Assembly (NCBI RefSeq): GCF_016464305.1
Contig: NZ_JAEIOJ010000021.1
Span: 1-47,630, forward strand
Origin: Umezawaea beigongshangensis
Lineage (GTDB): Bacteria > Actinomycetota > Actinomycetes > Mycobacteriales > Pseudonocardiaceae
DNA: 47,630 bases
Direction of reading: 5' to 3'
In this document: piece after piece, positions 33,778-42,161 of the stretch
Position numbering within the stretch: position 1 is the first letter of the stretch
How the letters are laid out: each line of letters starts with the position of its first letter
The notes under the pieces: generated by a model
What the model saw: only the letters and a program-made list of their open reading frames with translations
Databases searched by the model: none
What the model was told of the DNA's origin: nothing
Translations under genes and position numbers: made by a program

Positions 33778-34724
33778 AAGCCCGCACCACACGCGTGTTG
33801 TGCAACAAATCACAACCACGACGAACTCATTCCGCGCACCCACCGCAGGGGCTCGCGAAACCAGTGGCTCCGGCCCGCGACCGGTGGTCACGCTGAACAC
33901 CTGCCAGGACAGGAAGAAACAGTGGCGGAGGAGGCAGTGGCGGAGGAGCCCGGACTCGACACGTCCGCGCATCCGCCCCATGATCCTCCGGATACACCAC
34001 ACCAGCCCGACCCGGCACGAAACCACCACAAGATCCCGTTGAACCACCCCCGCACCCACCACGGCAACAACCCGGTGACCGCCACCGACACATCCCGGAA
34101 CCGATCAGCCCGCTCACCACAGACGCTCCAGCAACGGCAGCGCCTCCCCGGACCGGTACAGCGTGGCAGCCAGCGCGCCCGTGCCGGAGCAACCCGCGAG
34201 TGCGGCGCACCCACCCCGGTCCCCGAACGCTGCGCCCGGCCAGCGCACCACGAACGTCCCACCCGCGCACCCACGTGCTCGACCGTCCCCCACCCACGAG
34301 CACCACCAACAGACAACGAGCACGAGAGCGGACAGCGGCGCGGGCCGCTGCCCGCTCCCAGCAGCCCCGGAATCTGCCGTCGGCAAAGCGCTGAGGGCAG
34401 ATTCCGGAGGTGCTGGTGGCCCGGCGGGGGTCGTGGACGAGGTCACCACGCTCGCACCGGGACGCCAGGTGGGCACGGTGGGCCAGCGCAGCAGCCCCGG
34501 CCCACCCGACGACGCGCACGGGCGGCGGTCCGCGTCGACGGCGAGCCGCCCGTCCCAGGGGGCTTCGTGCGGGGCGGTCAGACCAGGACGCCTCCTGACG
34601 AAGCGGTCGTGATCGACCGCGTCCAGTTCCAGCACCGGCACGACACCGCGATCTGCGCCGCACTGCGACCCACTCCCGCAGGTGCTGGACGCAGTGCGCC
34701 GTCACGGCTTCGGTGTCGGCGGTG
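33778..34724. other. Decayed kilobase with a perfect inverted repeat
   Basis: No intact gene. A minus-strand frame near 34530-34640 reads LELDAVDHDRFVRRRPGL, and one ends GTGALAATLYRSGEALPLLE with a stop at 34114, suggesting a decayed minus-strand gene. CCGGAATCTGCC (34367-34378) and GGCAGATTCCGG (34396-34407) form a perfect 12-bp inverted repeat with a 17-base loop. No function is assigned. Confidence 0.35.
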
Positions 34725-35057
34725 TCAGCAGGCGCAGTGTTCGCCGCGCCAGGCTTCGCGTCCTTCTCTGACCGCGACAGCGGCAACGGCCAGGGCGACG
34801 ACCGGGTCTGCCCAGGACCAGCCGAACAGCGAGTTGAGCACCAGGCCGACCAGCAGCACACCGGACAGGTAGGTGCACAGCAGGGTCTGCCTGGAGGCCG
34901 CGACCGCGCTGGCCGACCCCAGCTCGCGCCCGGTGCGGCGCTGTGCCGCCGACAGCACCGGCATGACCAGCAGCGACACGGCCGCGAGCACGATGCCGAC
35001 TGCTGAGTGCCCGGCCTCGGTGGCACCCAGCAGGGAGCGCACCGACACGTGGAGCAC
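34725..35057 (-). pseudogene. Cation diffusion facilitator-like transporter, C-terminal half
   Basis: A 110-aa frame reads HSAVGIVLAAVSLLVMPVLS, AAQRRTGRELGSASAVAASR, QTLLCTYLSGVLLVGLVLNS, LFGWSWADPVVALAVAAVAV and REGREAWRGEHCAC. This matches the last three membrane helices of actinomycete cation transporters, in which ELGSASAVADSKQT is the conserved loop. Here the Asp of that loop, part of the metal site in the family, is Ala. The N-terminal helices are absent. A 10-bp hairpin (35145-35170, CGCTCCGGCC/GGCCGGAGCG) lies upstream. Confidence 0.65.
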
Positions 35058-35291
35058 CGCGTGCCCCTGCGCGCTGCCTCGTGGCCCACAAGGGCATCCG
35101 GCCGGTGCGGCCGGTACTCGACGACACCTCCACCCGAGGACCGACGCTCCGGCCCCGGAAGGCCGGAGCGCCAGCGGCGGGCCACCGGGTCTGGACCAGC
35201 TGAAAAACCCGCCTCACCTCACTCGCGACTCAGCGATCGTGCCGGAGATCGGGGAGCCCGCAGGGTTCGAGTCGTCTCGACGACGTCGGGT

Positions 35292-35759
35292 TCAGACCAA
35301 CGACGACACGCCGAGACTCGTGCTGTTGGCGAACCCCGCCGAGTTCACCGGACTGCTCTGGGGCAAGGTCCGGCCGAAGCACACCGACCACGAGTTCGCT
35401 CCAACTCCCGATGACTGGCACAACCAGTCACCCTGGTAGGTGCCGGACGAGGTGTACAGGTCCATCCCCGCTTCCACGGAGTAGAGGCTGGACCGGTTGT
35501 TGCGCACGATCACCGCTGCCTGCACGGCTCCCCCACCTGGTGCCCTGACCGCGCAGACCTGCGCGACCACGTTGGTCGCGACCGTCCTGCTGCTGGCACA
35601 GTGCCACGTGCTGGTGCTGGAGGTGATCGGGTTCGTGTTTCCGTAAGCACGCCAGGAACCGCTCTCCGTGGCCGCGCCGGGTCCAGCGGTTGCCAGTCCC
35701 AGCCCGAGAGCCGCGGTGATGACGGCTGCTGCCCCTGCGACGACCTGTGTGACTCGCAT
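35292..35759 (-). CDS. Small secreted protein
   Basis: A 155-aa exported protein with an ATG at 35759 preceded by GAGAGGATCATC. The signal peptide is MRVTQVVAGAAAVITAALGL with likely cleavage after GPGAA around residue 30. The mature domain has RAYGNTNPITSSTSTWHCAS and VAQVCAVRAPGGGAVQAAVI with LYTSSGTYQGDWLCQSS and WSVCFGRTL. Four cysteines suggest two disulfides in a beta-rich fold. The family is unknown to me. It is divergent from the frameshifted winged-helix regulator at 36157, mirroring the 5431/6069 pair. Confidence 0.8.
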   Translation of the reverse strand: MRVTQVVAGAAAVITAALGLGLATAGPGAATESGSWRAYGNTNPITSSTSTWHCASSRTVATNVVAQVCAVRAPGGGAVQAAVIVRNNRSSLYSVEAGMDLYTSSGTYQGDWLCQSSGVGANSWSVCFGRTLPQSSPVNSAGFANSTSLGVSSLV

Positions 35760-36156
35760 GATGATCCTCTCCGAATCTTCCGATTTTCGCGTGTCGTACG
35801 GGCGGTTCTGCCGACGAGGACGTTCGCGTCGAGATCACGATCCGAAGGTCGTCGGTCGCCCGTATGCCGGCGAAGCAGGTGTCCTCACCGTGCGGGTTCT
35901 CGACGGTCGTCACCCGATCTCGGCACCCCTGGCGCCCTGCAAACCCCAACACTCTCGTCGCGACCCGCCACGAGCGAGCGTGACAGTGCGGGCGGGGCGT
36001 GCCCGTGCGCTTCGACCACGGTCGAACGTCGTCGTGCCGTTGCTCCCATCGAGTGTCGCGCCGCCGCTTCGCGTATCCACGAGCGGTCCTCCTCACACAA
36101 CGGAGTGCGGGCGTCGATCAGGGCGCTGTGAACGGATGACGATTCGAGGGGACGCC
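35760..36156. promoter_or_regulatory. Divergent intergenic region with shared operator candidate
   Basis: This 397-bp gap separates the secreted protein from the regulator. TTCGACCACGGTCGAA at 36011-36026 is a perfect 6-4-6 palindrome and corresponds to TTCGACAACGTTCGAA at 5925-5940. No gene is seen within it. Confidence 0.5.
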
Positions 36157-37180
36157 GTGCCGACCTTGCGCATCCACTTCACCAGCGCCGATCTCGAGCG
36201 CACGAGGGTGAAGACGGAGACCGACCTGCTGTGGGAGGTGGTGAACAGCGTTCACCTGCTCCAGCACGACGAGGGCGGAGCGCACTTCGACTGGTGGCGT
36301 CGGCACGTGCGCGACCTCGCCACGCACAATCGGAAGGTCCTCGCCGCGGTCCGGGCACTGGCTGCGGTCGCACCGTTCGCGAACTACTTCCCCGACTTCC
36401 TCACCCCCGACGTCGAGGTGCCCGACTTCGACACCGGTGCGGACGTCGTGCTGTCGACTCCGCCGGCGCGATTGCTGCAGGAGATCACCCGGCTGCGGGA
36501 GACGACCGGCTCGACCGCGTGGCTCGACGACCTGGCGTCCGGGAACCTGCGGGCGCTGACGTGGCTGCGCACCGTGCTGCGCACCTACGTCGGGGAGGTG
36601 ATCGAGCCCCACCGGCACACCGTCGAGAGGGCCCTCGGCGGCCAACGCGCCCACCTGCTGAACACCTACCTGCGGTACGGATCCGACGGCCTGCTGGCCG
36701 ACCTCGAGCCGCAGATGCACTGGCGGCCGCCAGTGCTCATGGTCGACTACGCCGTCGACCGCGAACTGCACCTCCACGGCCGCGGCCTGCTGCTGGCCCT
36801 GCTACTTCGGCCTGCACCGCCCGGTGGCCCTGGCCGATCCGGCGCTGCGCCCGGTCCTGACCTTCCCCGTCCGCCCCGAGTTCCGCTTCGCCGCCCACCA
36901 CGCCACCGGCGCAAACCTGGGCGCGCTGCTGGGCCTGTCCAGAGCCGCCGTCCTGCGCTGCACGCTGACCGGCGGCACCACCGCGGCACTGGCCGAGCTG
37001 AACAACCTCTCCGCAGCCACGATCAGCCACCACACCGGCGTGCTGCGCAACGCCGGCCTGATCACCACACACCGCCACGCCAACACCGCCAACCACCTCA
37101 TCACCCCGCTGGGTCTGCGCCTGCTCGACCAGTGCCACACCACCCCCACACACCCCACGAACACGCCACCCGTCCCCTGA
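36157..37180 (+). pseudogene. Winged-helix regulator paralogue with one-base deletion
   Basis: It starts at GTG 36157 after GAGGGGACGCC and reads PTLRIHFTSADLERTRVKTE, LLWEVVNSVHLLQHDEGGAH and YFPDFLTPDVEVPDFDTGAD, a clear paralogue of the 340-aa protein at 6069. At about 36800 the sequence GGCCTGCTGCTGGCCCTGCTAC lacks one base compared with the paralogue, where the protein reads LLLVPCYF. The frame is lost there. The winged helix continues intact in the next frame (ALADPALRPVLTFPVRPEFR, NNLSAATISHHTGVLRNAGL) to a stop at 37178. Restoring one base gives a full-length protein, so the event is recent or a sequencing error. Confidence 0.75.
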
Positions 37181-37324
37181 CCGGCGTTTCCGGAGCTCAC
37201 AGGTCGTGTTCCTCGACCACGCCGCACCAGCAGGATCGCGGACAGCGCCTTGATCACAACCCTGGTCAAAGGTCGAAGCGCACCCGGTACATCGACGAGC
37301 AGCCACTCGGCCAGACCGGGTTGA

Positions 37325-37560
37325 AGGCCACCAAGTGCTGCCCCCGCCACCCACGACCACCGCAGCGGTGCGATCGGCGGCGGTCAGCGCCCGCTGGTTC
37401 GCCTCCGGCGCCAGCACCACCCGACCCGAGCCCTGCAACCGGCGCAGCGCCAGGTCCGACTCCCCGCGCGGCACGTCGACCAGCTCACGACGCAGATCGG
37501 TCAACGAGACCCACTCGCCCTCGACGCGCAGCGGCGGCCCGTCCCGACCGCCCGCGCGTG
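37325..37560 (-). pseudogene. Short repeated-family protein (copy B)
   Basis: The minus-strand frame reads VEGEWVSLTDLRRELVDVPR, GESDLALRRLQGSGRVVLAP, EANQRALTAADRTAAVVVGG, and then continues in the next frame as GQHLVAFNPV. It parallels copy C at 43727 (PEAHQRTLAAADHAAALVVG, EEQHLLALDPV). One frameshift sits at GGCGGGGGC near 37350. It shows the most complete N-terminus of the three copies. Function unknown. Confidence 0.5.
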
Positions 37561-38325
37561 CACGCCGGTTTCGGTGATCGGCGCCGGGTGCCGCGCTGGA
37601 CAGGAGCGTTCGAACAGCACGGTGAGCGCCGACGACGTCCGCGCTGTGCTCGTCCTGTCAGGTGCGCCAGTACCGCCTCGGCGTGGCGAGGGCGGTCAGC
37701 GCAGGGTGCGCAGAGCCAGGCCGGACAGCCGTGCGGGATCGGCGGCCAAGGCCAGGATCGTCACCTCGCCGGCGCCGAGCCAGACCAGGCTGCCGCCGTC
37801 GACCGTGGACAGGCCGCTCGCCCTGCACCGTCTGACACCCGCAGCCGACGTCCGCCAGCACACCGACCCGCAGCAGTGTCGACCCCCGGCCCCGCACGGC
37901 CAGCCGGCCCGTCCCACCCACGCGCTGAGCCGGGCGTGGCGCTGCTCCACATCCAGGCCCTCCGATCCGGTGCACGACGGGGGCGGGGAGGCTCTGGAGG
38001 TCGTGCGCACGTGGCCCGACACCGACGAGGAGTCCACCGTCGACGACATCGCCGAGCACGCCGACGACCGCCAGCGCCCGACGGGGATCGACAGCACCGA
38101 TCCCGCTCCCCATGCGGGTCCTCAGCCGCACCAGAACAGCCCGGCCCCACGGCACGGGTCCAAGACGTGGATGCGCGTGGCGCTGTCCACGATCACGGAG
38201 AAGTCGACTGCGGCGGTGACGGACACCCCGTGCGCCGCGGCCAGCAGCTCCGGGTCACCCGCGAGGCCGTCGCGCCGGTCGGTGAGGCGACGCCGACCGG
38301 TACCGTTTCGGAGACGCACCGCGTC
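37561..38325. other. Decayed minus-strand signalling-like remnants
   Basis: Minus-strand pieces read LLAAAHGVSVTAAVDFSVIV then DSATRIHVLDP (38140-38260), and ASGLSTVDGGSLVWLGAGEV, TILALAADPARLSGLALRTL with a stop near 37697. They look like one protein of about 190 aa in several frames. STAS-like or sensor-like character is possible but not provable. Confidence 0.35.
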
Positions 38326-38829
38326 TCAGCGCTGCGCGGTCGGCAACGACGACCGCAACCTCCGGACGGCCCGCAGAATCCCCTCACGGTTCTTCGCCGA
38401 CTTCAGCCAGGCCGGGAGCCGCGCCACCACGCTCATCACGCCGGGACTCGCCCTGCGCTCGCGAAGCCGGGCGGCGACGTAGGACTCCAGGAGATCGAGA
38501 TGTTCGGCGTTGTACGCCCACAAGAGCTTGCCGCAGCAGTCCGCCTGAAGCCACAGAGGAAGCCGGAAGCAGGGATCCACCGGCACGCCGAACACGGGCT
38601 GCGACAGAAACCCGTCCTTGGACAGGCCGCAGACACGACACCGCAGACGCCACCGCGCCAGCAGACGACGGTCACCGCGGCCGGCCTGGTACTCCGGCGC
38701 TCCTGCACCGTCGAGCACGATCGCGCACTCACCGCACACCGGGCACCGCACCAGCACCTCGTTCGCGAACCGTTCCACCCACACCAACGGATCCCGAAAC
38801 CGGTCACCACCACTCCCACGACCGCTCAC
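38326..38829 (-). CDS. Zinc-ribbon hypothetical protein
   Basis: A 167-aa protein. GTG 38829 has AGGATGGGCTG upstream; an earlier in-frame GTG at 38850 is less likely. The N-terminal part has VLVRCPVCGECAIVLDG and, after 30 residues, RWRLRCRVCGLSKDGFL, two CxxC pairs forming a zinc ribbon. Then come FGVPVDPCFRLPLWLQADCC, GKLLWAYNAEHLDLLESYVA, ARLRERR and a basic end ARLPAWLKSAKNREGILRAV. Members of this group occur singly across actinobacteria without assigned function. The basic tail and ribbon would suit nucleic-acid contact. Confidence 0.8.
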   Translation of the reverse strand: MSGRGSGGDRFRDPLVWVERFANEVLVRCPVCGECAIVLDGAGAPEYQAGRGDRRLLARWRLRCRVCGLSKDGFLSQPVFGVPVDPCFRLPLWLQADCCGKLLWAYNAEHLDLLESYVAARLRERRASPGVMSVVARLPAWLKSAKNREGILRAVRRLRSSLPTAQR

Positions 38830-38972
38830 CAGCCCATCCTGCCCGAACACCAGGCCCTCGTCAGGCGACTAACCGCTCCTCGGAGAACCGGGGGCCTGCG
38901 ACCACGTCGAGCAACGTCGACATCGGCTCCACCGCGCGTCCTGCCCCACCCTCTGGCAGGGAGGTCAGTGCC

Positions 38973-39467
38973 GTGGAGTACGTGATCGCGGCCGTCGCGC
39001 AGGCGGTCCTGCAACGGTGGCGAGTCGGTGTGGCGGGCGTGGAGCAGGTCGAGTTCCGCTGTGGACGTGGCACCGAGGTCGTCGGTGACTCGGACGCGGC
39101 GATCGTCGGCTTCCAGATGGCCCACGACAGGTACGGCGGCGTTCCGGAGATCGGACGAGCACAGGTGCTGCGAAACCACAGAAACGACGGGTACCCGCGG
39201 CACATCGTGACCACACCACCCTTCCCCGCCGGACCGGAGATCGACGACGAAGCCGAGTTGCGCACCCGGTTGCAGTTGCTGTTCGAGACCTGTTTCGACG
39301 CCGTGCAGCGGCACAACGAAAACGCCGGGGCGCAACGGATGACGTCACTGTTCCTGCACGTCGAGGGAGTGGGCCTGGACCGCTACGGCCAGGTTGCAGC
39401 CAGCGCCTTCCACCATGCCGTACAGCGGACGTCCAGGATCGAACAATCATCGACTCGGCAGCAGTGA
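38973..39467 (+). CDS. Hypothetical 164-aa protein
   Basis: A GTG after GGGAGGTCAGTGCC, a strong ribosome site, opens MEYVIAAVAQAVLQRWRVGV. The protein has VEFRCGRGTEVVGDSDAAIV, GFQMAHDRYGGVPEIGRAQV, a DDEAELRTRLQLLFETCFDA helix and LFLHVEGVGLDRYGQVAASA. There is no membrane segment or signal peptide. The frame has consistent codon bias while the opposite frame is a shadow. I do not recognise the family. Confidence 0.65.
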   Translation: MEYVIAAVAQAVLQRWRVGVAGVEQVEFRCGRGTEVVGDSDAAIVGFQMAHDRYGGVPEIGRAQVLRNHRNDGYPRHIVTTPPFPAGPEIDDEAELRTRLQLLFETCFDAVQRHNENAGAQRMTSLFLHVEGVGLDRYGQVAASAFHHAVQRTSRIEQSSTRQQ

Positions 39468-39680
39468 CACCTACCGACGCCAGTGCCGCGGGCGGTGCGA
39501 CCGGGCCGTCCGCAGGCGACTGCGGATCTGCTCGACGCCGCGTTCTGGAGCACGCTCGGGCTGGCCACGGTGTTCGCCGGGCTACTGGACGGGTCGGGCT
39601 CGCTGCCGGATCGGACTGCACGTGCTCGGTGCCGCCACCAACGCTGACGTTGATCTTTCGCTGATCACTGCCGGGAGCCC
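39468..39680 (+). other. Spacer with a short coding-like piece
   Basis: A plus-strand frame reads ADLLDAAFWSTLGLATVFAG then LLDGSGSLPDRT, resembling part of a membrane protein. It has no start or stop that would make a gene. Confidence 0.3.
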
Positions 39681-40091
39681 TCACGGCTGGAGTTTCCGCA
39701 GCACCTCCGGGATGCGGCGGATGATCTCCTGCTCGGCGTCGTCGAGGTCCTCGCGGATCGCGCGGGCTATCCCGGCGGCCCGCGCGCGGCGAGCGCTCGC
39801 CAGTGCGTCGCCGCCGGACGTGGTCAGAGTCAGCATGACCCGGCGACGGTCGGTGTCATGCCGGCTGAGGGTGACCAGTGCCTGATCGGCCAGCAGGCCG
39901 ACGGTGCGGGCCATCGACTGGTGCTTGACCTGCTCGAGCTGGGCCAGGTCGGCGATCGACAGTGGCCCCGAGCGGGCGAGGTGGCCGAGTACCGCGGCCT
40001 GCCCGGACGGCATTTCGTCGTGGACGCGCGCGCGGCGCACGAAGTCGCCGACCGCGGCGCGCAGCTCTTCGGCGAGATCCAGGTCACTCAT
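39681..40091 (-). CDS. MarR family transcriptional regulator
   Basis: A 136-aa regulator with ATG at 40091 (MSDLDLAEELRAAVGDFVRR). The winged helix is AAVLGHLARSGPLSIADLAQ, LEQVKHQSMARTVGLLADQA, and the wing is LVTLSRHDTDRRRVMLTLTT. The C-terminal dimer helix has REDLDDAEQEIIRRIPEVLR. Upstream in-frame residues would run through the operator, so the shorter start is chosen. It is divergent from a YbhB-family gene, with two 17-bp palindromes between them that almost certainly bind it. Confidence 0.9.
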   Translation of the reverse strand: MSDLDLAEELRAAVGDFVRRARVHDEMPSGQAAVLGHLARSGPLSIADLAQLEQVKHQSMARTVGLLADQALVTLSRHDTDRRRVMLTLTTSGGDALASARRARAAGIARAIREDLDDAEQEIIRRIPEVLRKLQP

Positions 40092-40101
40092 GCCGACAAA
40101 T

Positions 40102-40146
40102 GTACAGCATTGCTGTACGTTTCCTCGAAGTACAGCAATGCTGTAC
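40102..40146. promoter_or_regulatory. Tandem 17-bp palindromic operators
   Basis: GTACAGCATTGCTGTAC (40102-40118) and GTACAGCAATGCTGTAC (40130-40146) are perfect 8-bp inverted repeats around a single base, with centres 28 bp apart. They fill the gap between the MarR and YbhB starts. Confidence 0.75.
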
Positions 40147-40167
40147 ATCCGAGCTGAGGAGCACGAG

Positions 40168-40653
40168 ATGACCTACGACCCGTACGCCCTGGCCTTTCCC
40201 GCCCCGGCGTTCACCGTCACCAGCACGGACTTCATCGACGGCGAGGCCCTGCCCGACTCCGCCCACCAGCCGCGCAACGAGTCACCCCAGCTGTCCTGGG
40301 GCCTGCTGCCCGAAGGCACGCGGAGCCTGGTGGTGACCGCGTTCGACGCCGACGCCCCGATCCCCGGCGGGCTGTGGCACTGGGCGGTCAAGGACATCCC
40401 GGTCACCCCGAGCGGGCTTCCGCACGGCGGCGGCACCGGCACCGCACTGGTCAACGACCTCGGCAGCACCGGCTACGCCGGGGTCAACCCGCCGCCCGGC
40501 ACCGGCACCCACCGGTTGTTCATCTGCGTCACCGCGCTCGCCGTCGAATCGCTGGAAGTGCCCGAGGGCGCGAGCCTGGCACTGCTGAACATCACGCTGA
40601 TCCCGCACACCCTGGGCCGGGCGATCATCGTCGGGACCAGCACGCCGCGCTGA
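40168..40653 (+). CDS. YbhB/YbcL family (PEBP-like) protein
   Basis: A 161-aa protein with ATG 40168 after GAGGAGCACGAG. PEBP landmarks are FTVTSTDFIDGEALPDSAHQ, NESPQLSWGLLPEGTRSLVV, the DADAP motif in AFDADAPIPGGLWHWAVKDI, GYAGVNPPPGTGTHRLFICV and the final helix ITLIPHTLGRAIIVG. Bacterial PEBP-like proteins bind phosphate-like groups in a conserved pocket; their role is mostly unknown. It is followed by the SMP-30-like gene after 47 bp, so the two are probably co-transcribed under the MarR regulator. Confidence 0.9.
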   Translation: MTYDPYALAFPAPAFTVTSTDFIDGEALPDSAHQPRNESPQLSWGLLPEGTRSLVVTAFDADAPIPGGLWHWAVKDIPVTPSGLPHGGGTGTALVNDLGSTGYAGVNPPPGTGTHRLFICVTALAVESLEVPEGASLALLNITLIPHTLGRAIIVGTSTPR

Positions 40654-40700
40654 CGCACAGCTTCGAACCGCAAAGCCCCTCGAAGCAGGAGAACACCCGC

Positions 40701-41644
40701 GTGAACACCGTTCTGACCCGTCGAGCCCTCGCGACCGCCGCCCTGGCCGGTCTCGTCGCCGTCGGCGCGCCCACCGCCGCCTCCGCCGCCCAAGGAACCA
40801 CGACGCTGCCGGCCCGCAGGTTGCCGCGCACTTCGACCTGGCCGCCGGGCAGCTGCCGGAGAACATCGTCCTCGACCGCAACGGCAGCGTCGACGTCACC
40901 TTCGCCGTCAGCCGGCAGGTCGCCCGAGTCGGCGCCGACGACCGGATCACCGTCCTGGCCACCCCTCCCGCCCCCGCGAAGACCCCGGTGCTCGGGTTCC
41001 CCCTGGCGACCGGGCTGGTGCGGGACGGCCGGACGTTCTACGTCACCTACGCCACCGGCTCCACCGAGACCGGCATCTGGACGTTCACCGAGGGCCACCA
41101 GCCCCGGCGCCTCGCCGCTCTGCCCGCCGACGGACTGCCCAACGGCCTGGCGCAGGACCCAGCGACCGGTCTGCTCTACGTGACCGACCCGGTCAAGGGA
41201 CGCATCTACACGGTCTCGCCCCGCGGAAAGGTCCACACCGTCAGCTCCGACCCCGCGCTGGCCGCCGACGGCCTGCTCGGCGTCAACGGCATCAAGATCC
41301 ACGACCGGGCGGTGTACGTCTCGAACCTCGACCACGGCACGATCCTGCGCCTGCCGACGGGCCCGGACCACCACCTCGGCCCGGCCCGCGTGGTCGCCTC
41401 CGGCCTGACCGGCGTCGACGACTTCGCGTTCACCGGCCGCGGCGACGAGATCGTGGCCGCGCTCAACACCGTCAGCCAGGTCGTCCGCATCACCCAGCGC
41501 CGCACCGAAGTCCTGCTCACCGCCGCCGACAGCCTGTCCAACCCCACCTCGATCGCCGTCCGCGGCCGCACCCTCCTGGTGCCCAGCGCGGCCTACAACA
41601 CCCAGAAAGACCCGAACCTGCTGATCACCACCCTGCGCGGCTGA
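40701..41644 (+). pseudogene. SMP-30/gluconolactonase-like secreted protein, frameshifted
   Basis: GTG 40701 after AGGAGAACACCCGC opens a signal peptide (NTVLTRRALATAALAGLVAV, GAPTAASA). At about 40815 (CTGCCGGCCCGCAGG) the frame is lost. The mature protein continues in the next frame: VAAHFDLAAGQLPENIVLDR, NGSVDVTFAVSRQVARVG, then beta-propeller repeats LYVTDPVKGRIYTVSPRGKV, LLGVNGIKIHDRAVYVSNLD and GTILRLPTG up to a stop at 41642. The propeller is otherwise complete (about 310 aa). It is probably the second gene of the MarR-controlled unit. One base decides whether it is functional, so the frameshift should be verified. Confidence 0.75.
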
Positions 41645-41652
41645 CGACACCC

Positions 41653-41704
41653 ACGACGACCGCTGCCCCACTCACGCCCGTACGAGCGGGGCAGCGGTCG
41701 TCGT
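41653..41704 (+). terminator. 17-bp terminator hairpin
   Basis: ACGACGACCGCTGCCCC and GGGGCAGCGGTCGTCGT are perfect 17-bp arms with an 18-base loop, 9 bp after the SMP-30-like stop codon. It is the strongest terminator-like structure in the window. Confidence 0.8.
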
Positions 41705-42147
41705 TGCGTCAAGGGTGCAGCCACTCGCAGACCCTGGACAAGCTCAGCACCGAAACCGACGCTCAGGTCACCGTGTCCACCGCCCACGCCGCCAAGGGCC
41801 GCGAGTGGTCCACCGTCCGCATCGCTGAGGACTTCCCCGAACCGGTGAACCCAAAGGCACCACCCCCGGGGGGAGACCCGCTCCCCGGCCAGATCGACCA
41901 CGCCGAAGCTCGCTCGACCTACGTCGCGGCCACCCGCGCCCGCCACCGACTCGACCTCGGCGGACTGTCCTGGATCAACCAGCACCCCGACGGCAACCCC
42001 GCGCCCACCCCGTCACCAGCGGCTGACCGCGATAGCAGCAGACCGCACGCCACACCCCGTCCTACCAGGTCAGGCTACGTCCCGGGCATCGCGTCGCCCC
42101 CCTTCTCTACCTCGAGGCGGAGCGTGCGCGGTGGTGGGGTGCGGTGA
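41704..42147 (+). pseudogene. UvrD-like helicase C-terminal fragment
   Basis: The frame reads DAQVTVSTAHAAKGREWSTV, RIAEDFPEP and EARSTYVAATRARHRLDLGG, LSWI. These are motif V (TAHAAKGREW) and motif VI (TYVAATRAR, with the arginine finger) of superfamily 1 UvrD/Rep helicases. The Walker A and B parts are missing, since the fragment begins right at the preceding terminator. After LSWINQHPDGNP the frame continues without homology to its stop. Probably the tail of a helicase from a mobile or defence gene. Confidence 0.6.
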
Positions 42148-42161
42148 GTCCCAGGGGCGCT

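Noticed and set aside
35668-38985. A 1105-codon plus-strand open frame
   Set aside because: Only residues matching 36157-36800 are homologous to anything (the winged-helix regulator). The rest is antisense or out of frame to other genes and rich in Arg/Pro, typical of a GC-driven shadow.
38826-39335. Minus-strand open frame opposite the 164-aa protein
   Set aside because: The plus-strand frame has a strong ribosome site and better codon bias; the minus frame is its shadow.
41593-41985. Minus-strand open frame opposite the helicase fragment
   Set aside because: The plus strand carries helicase motifs V and VI, so the minus frame is a shadow.
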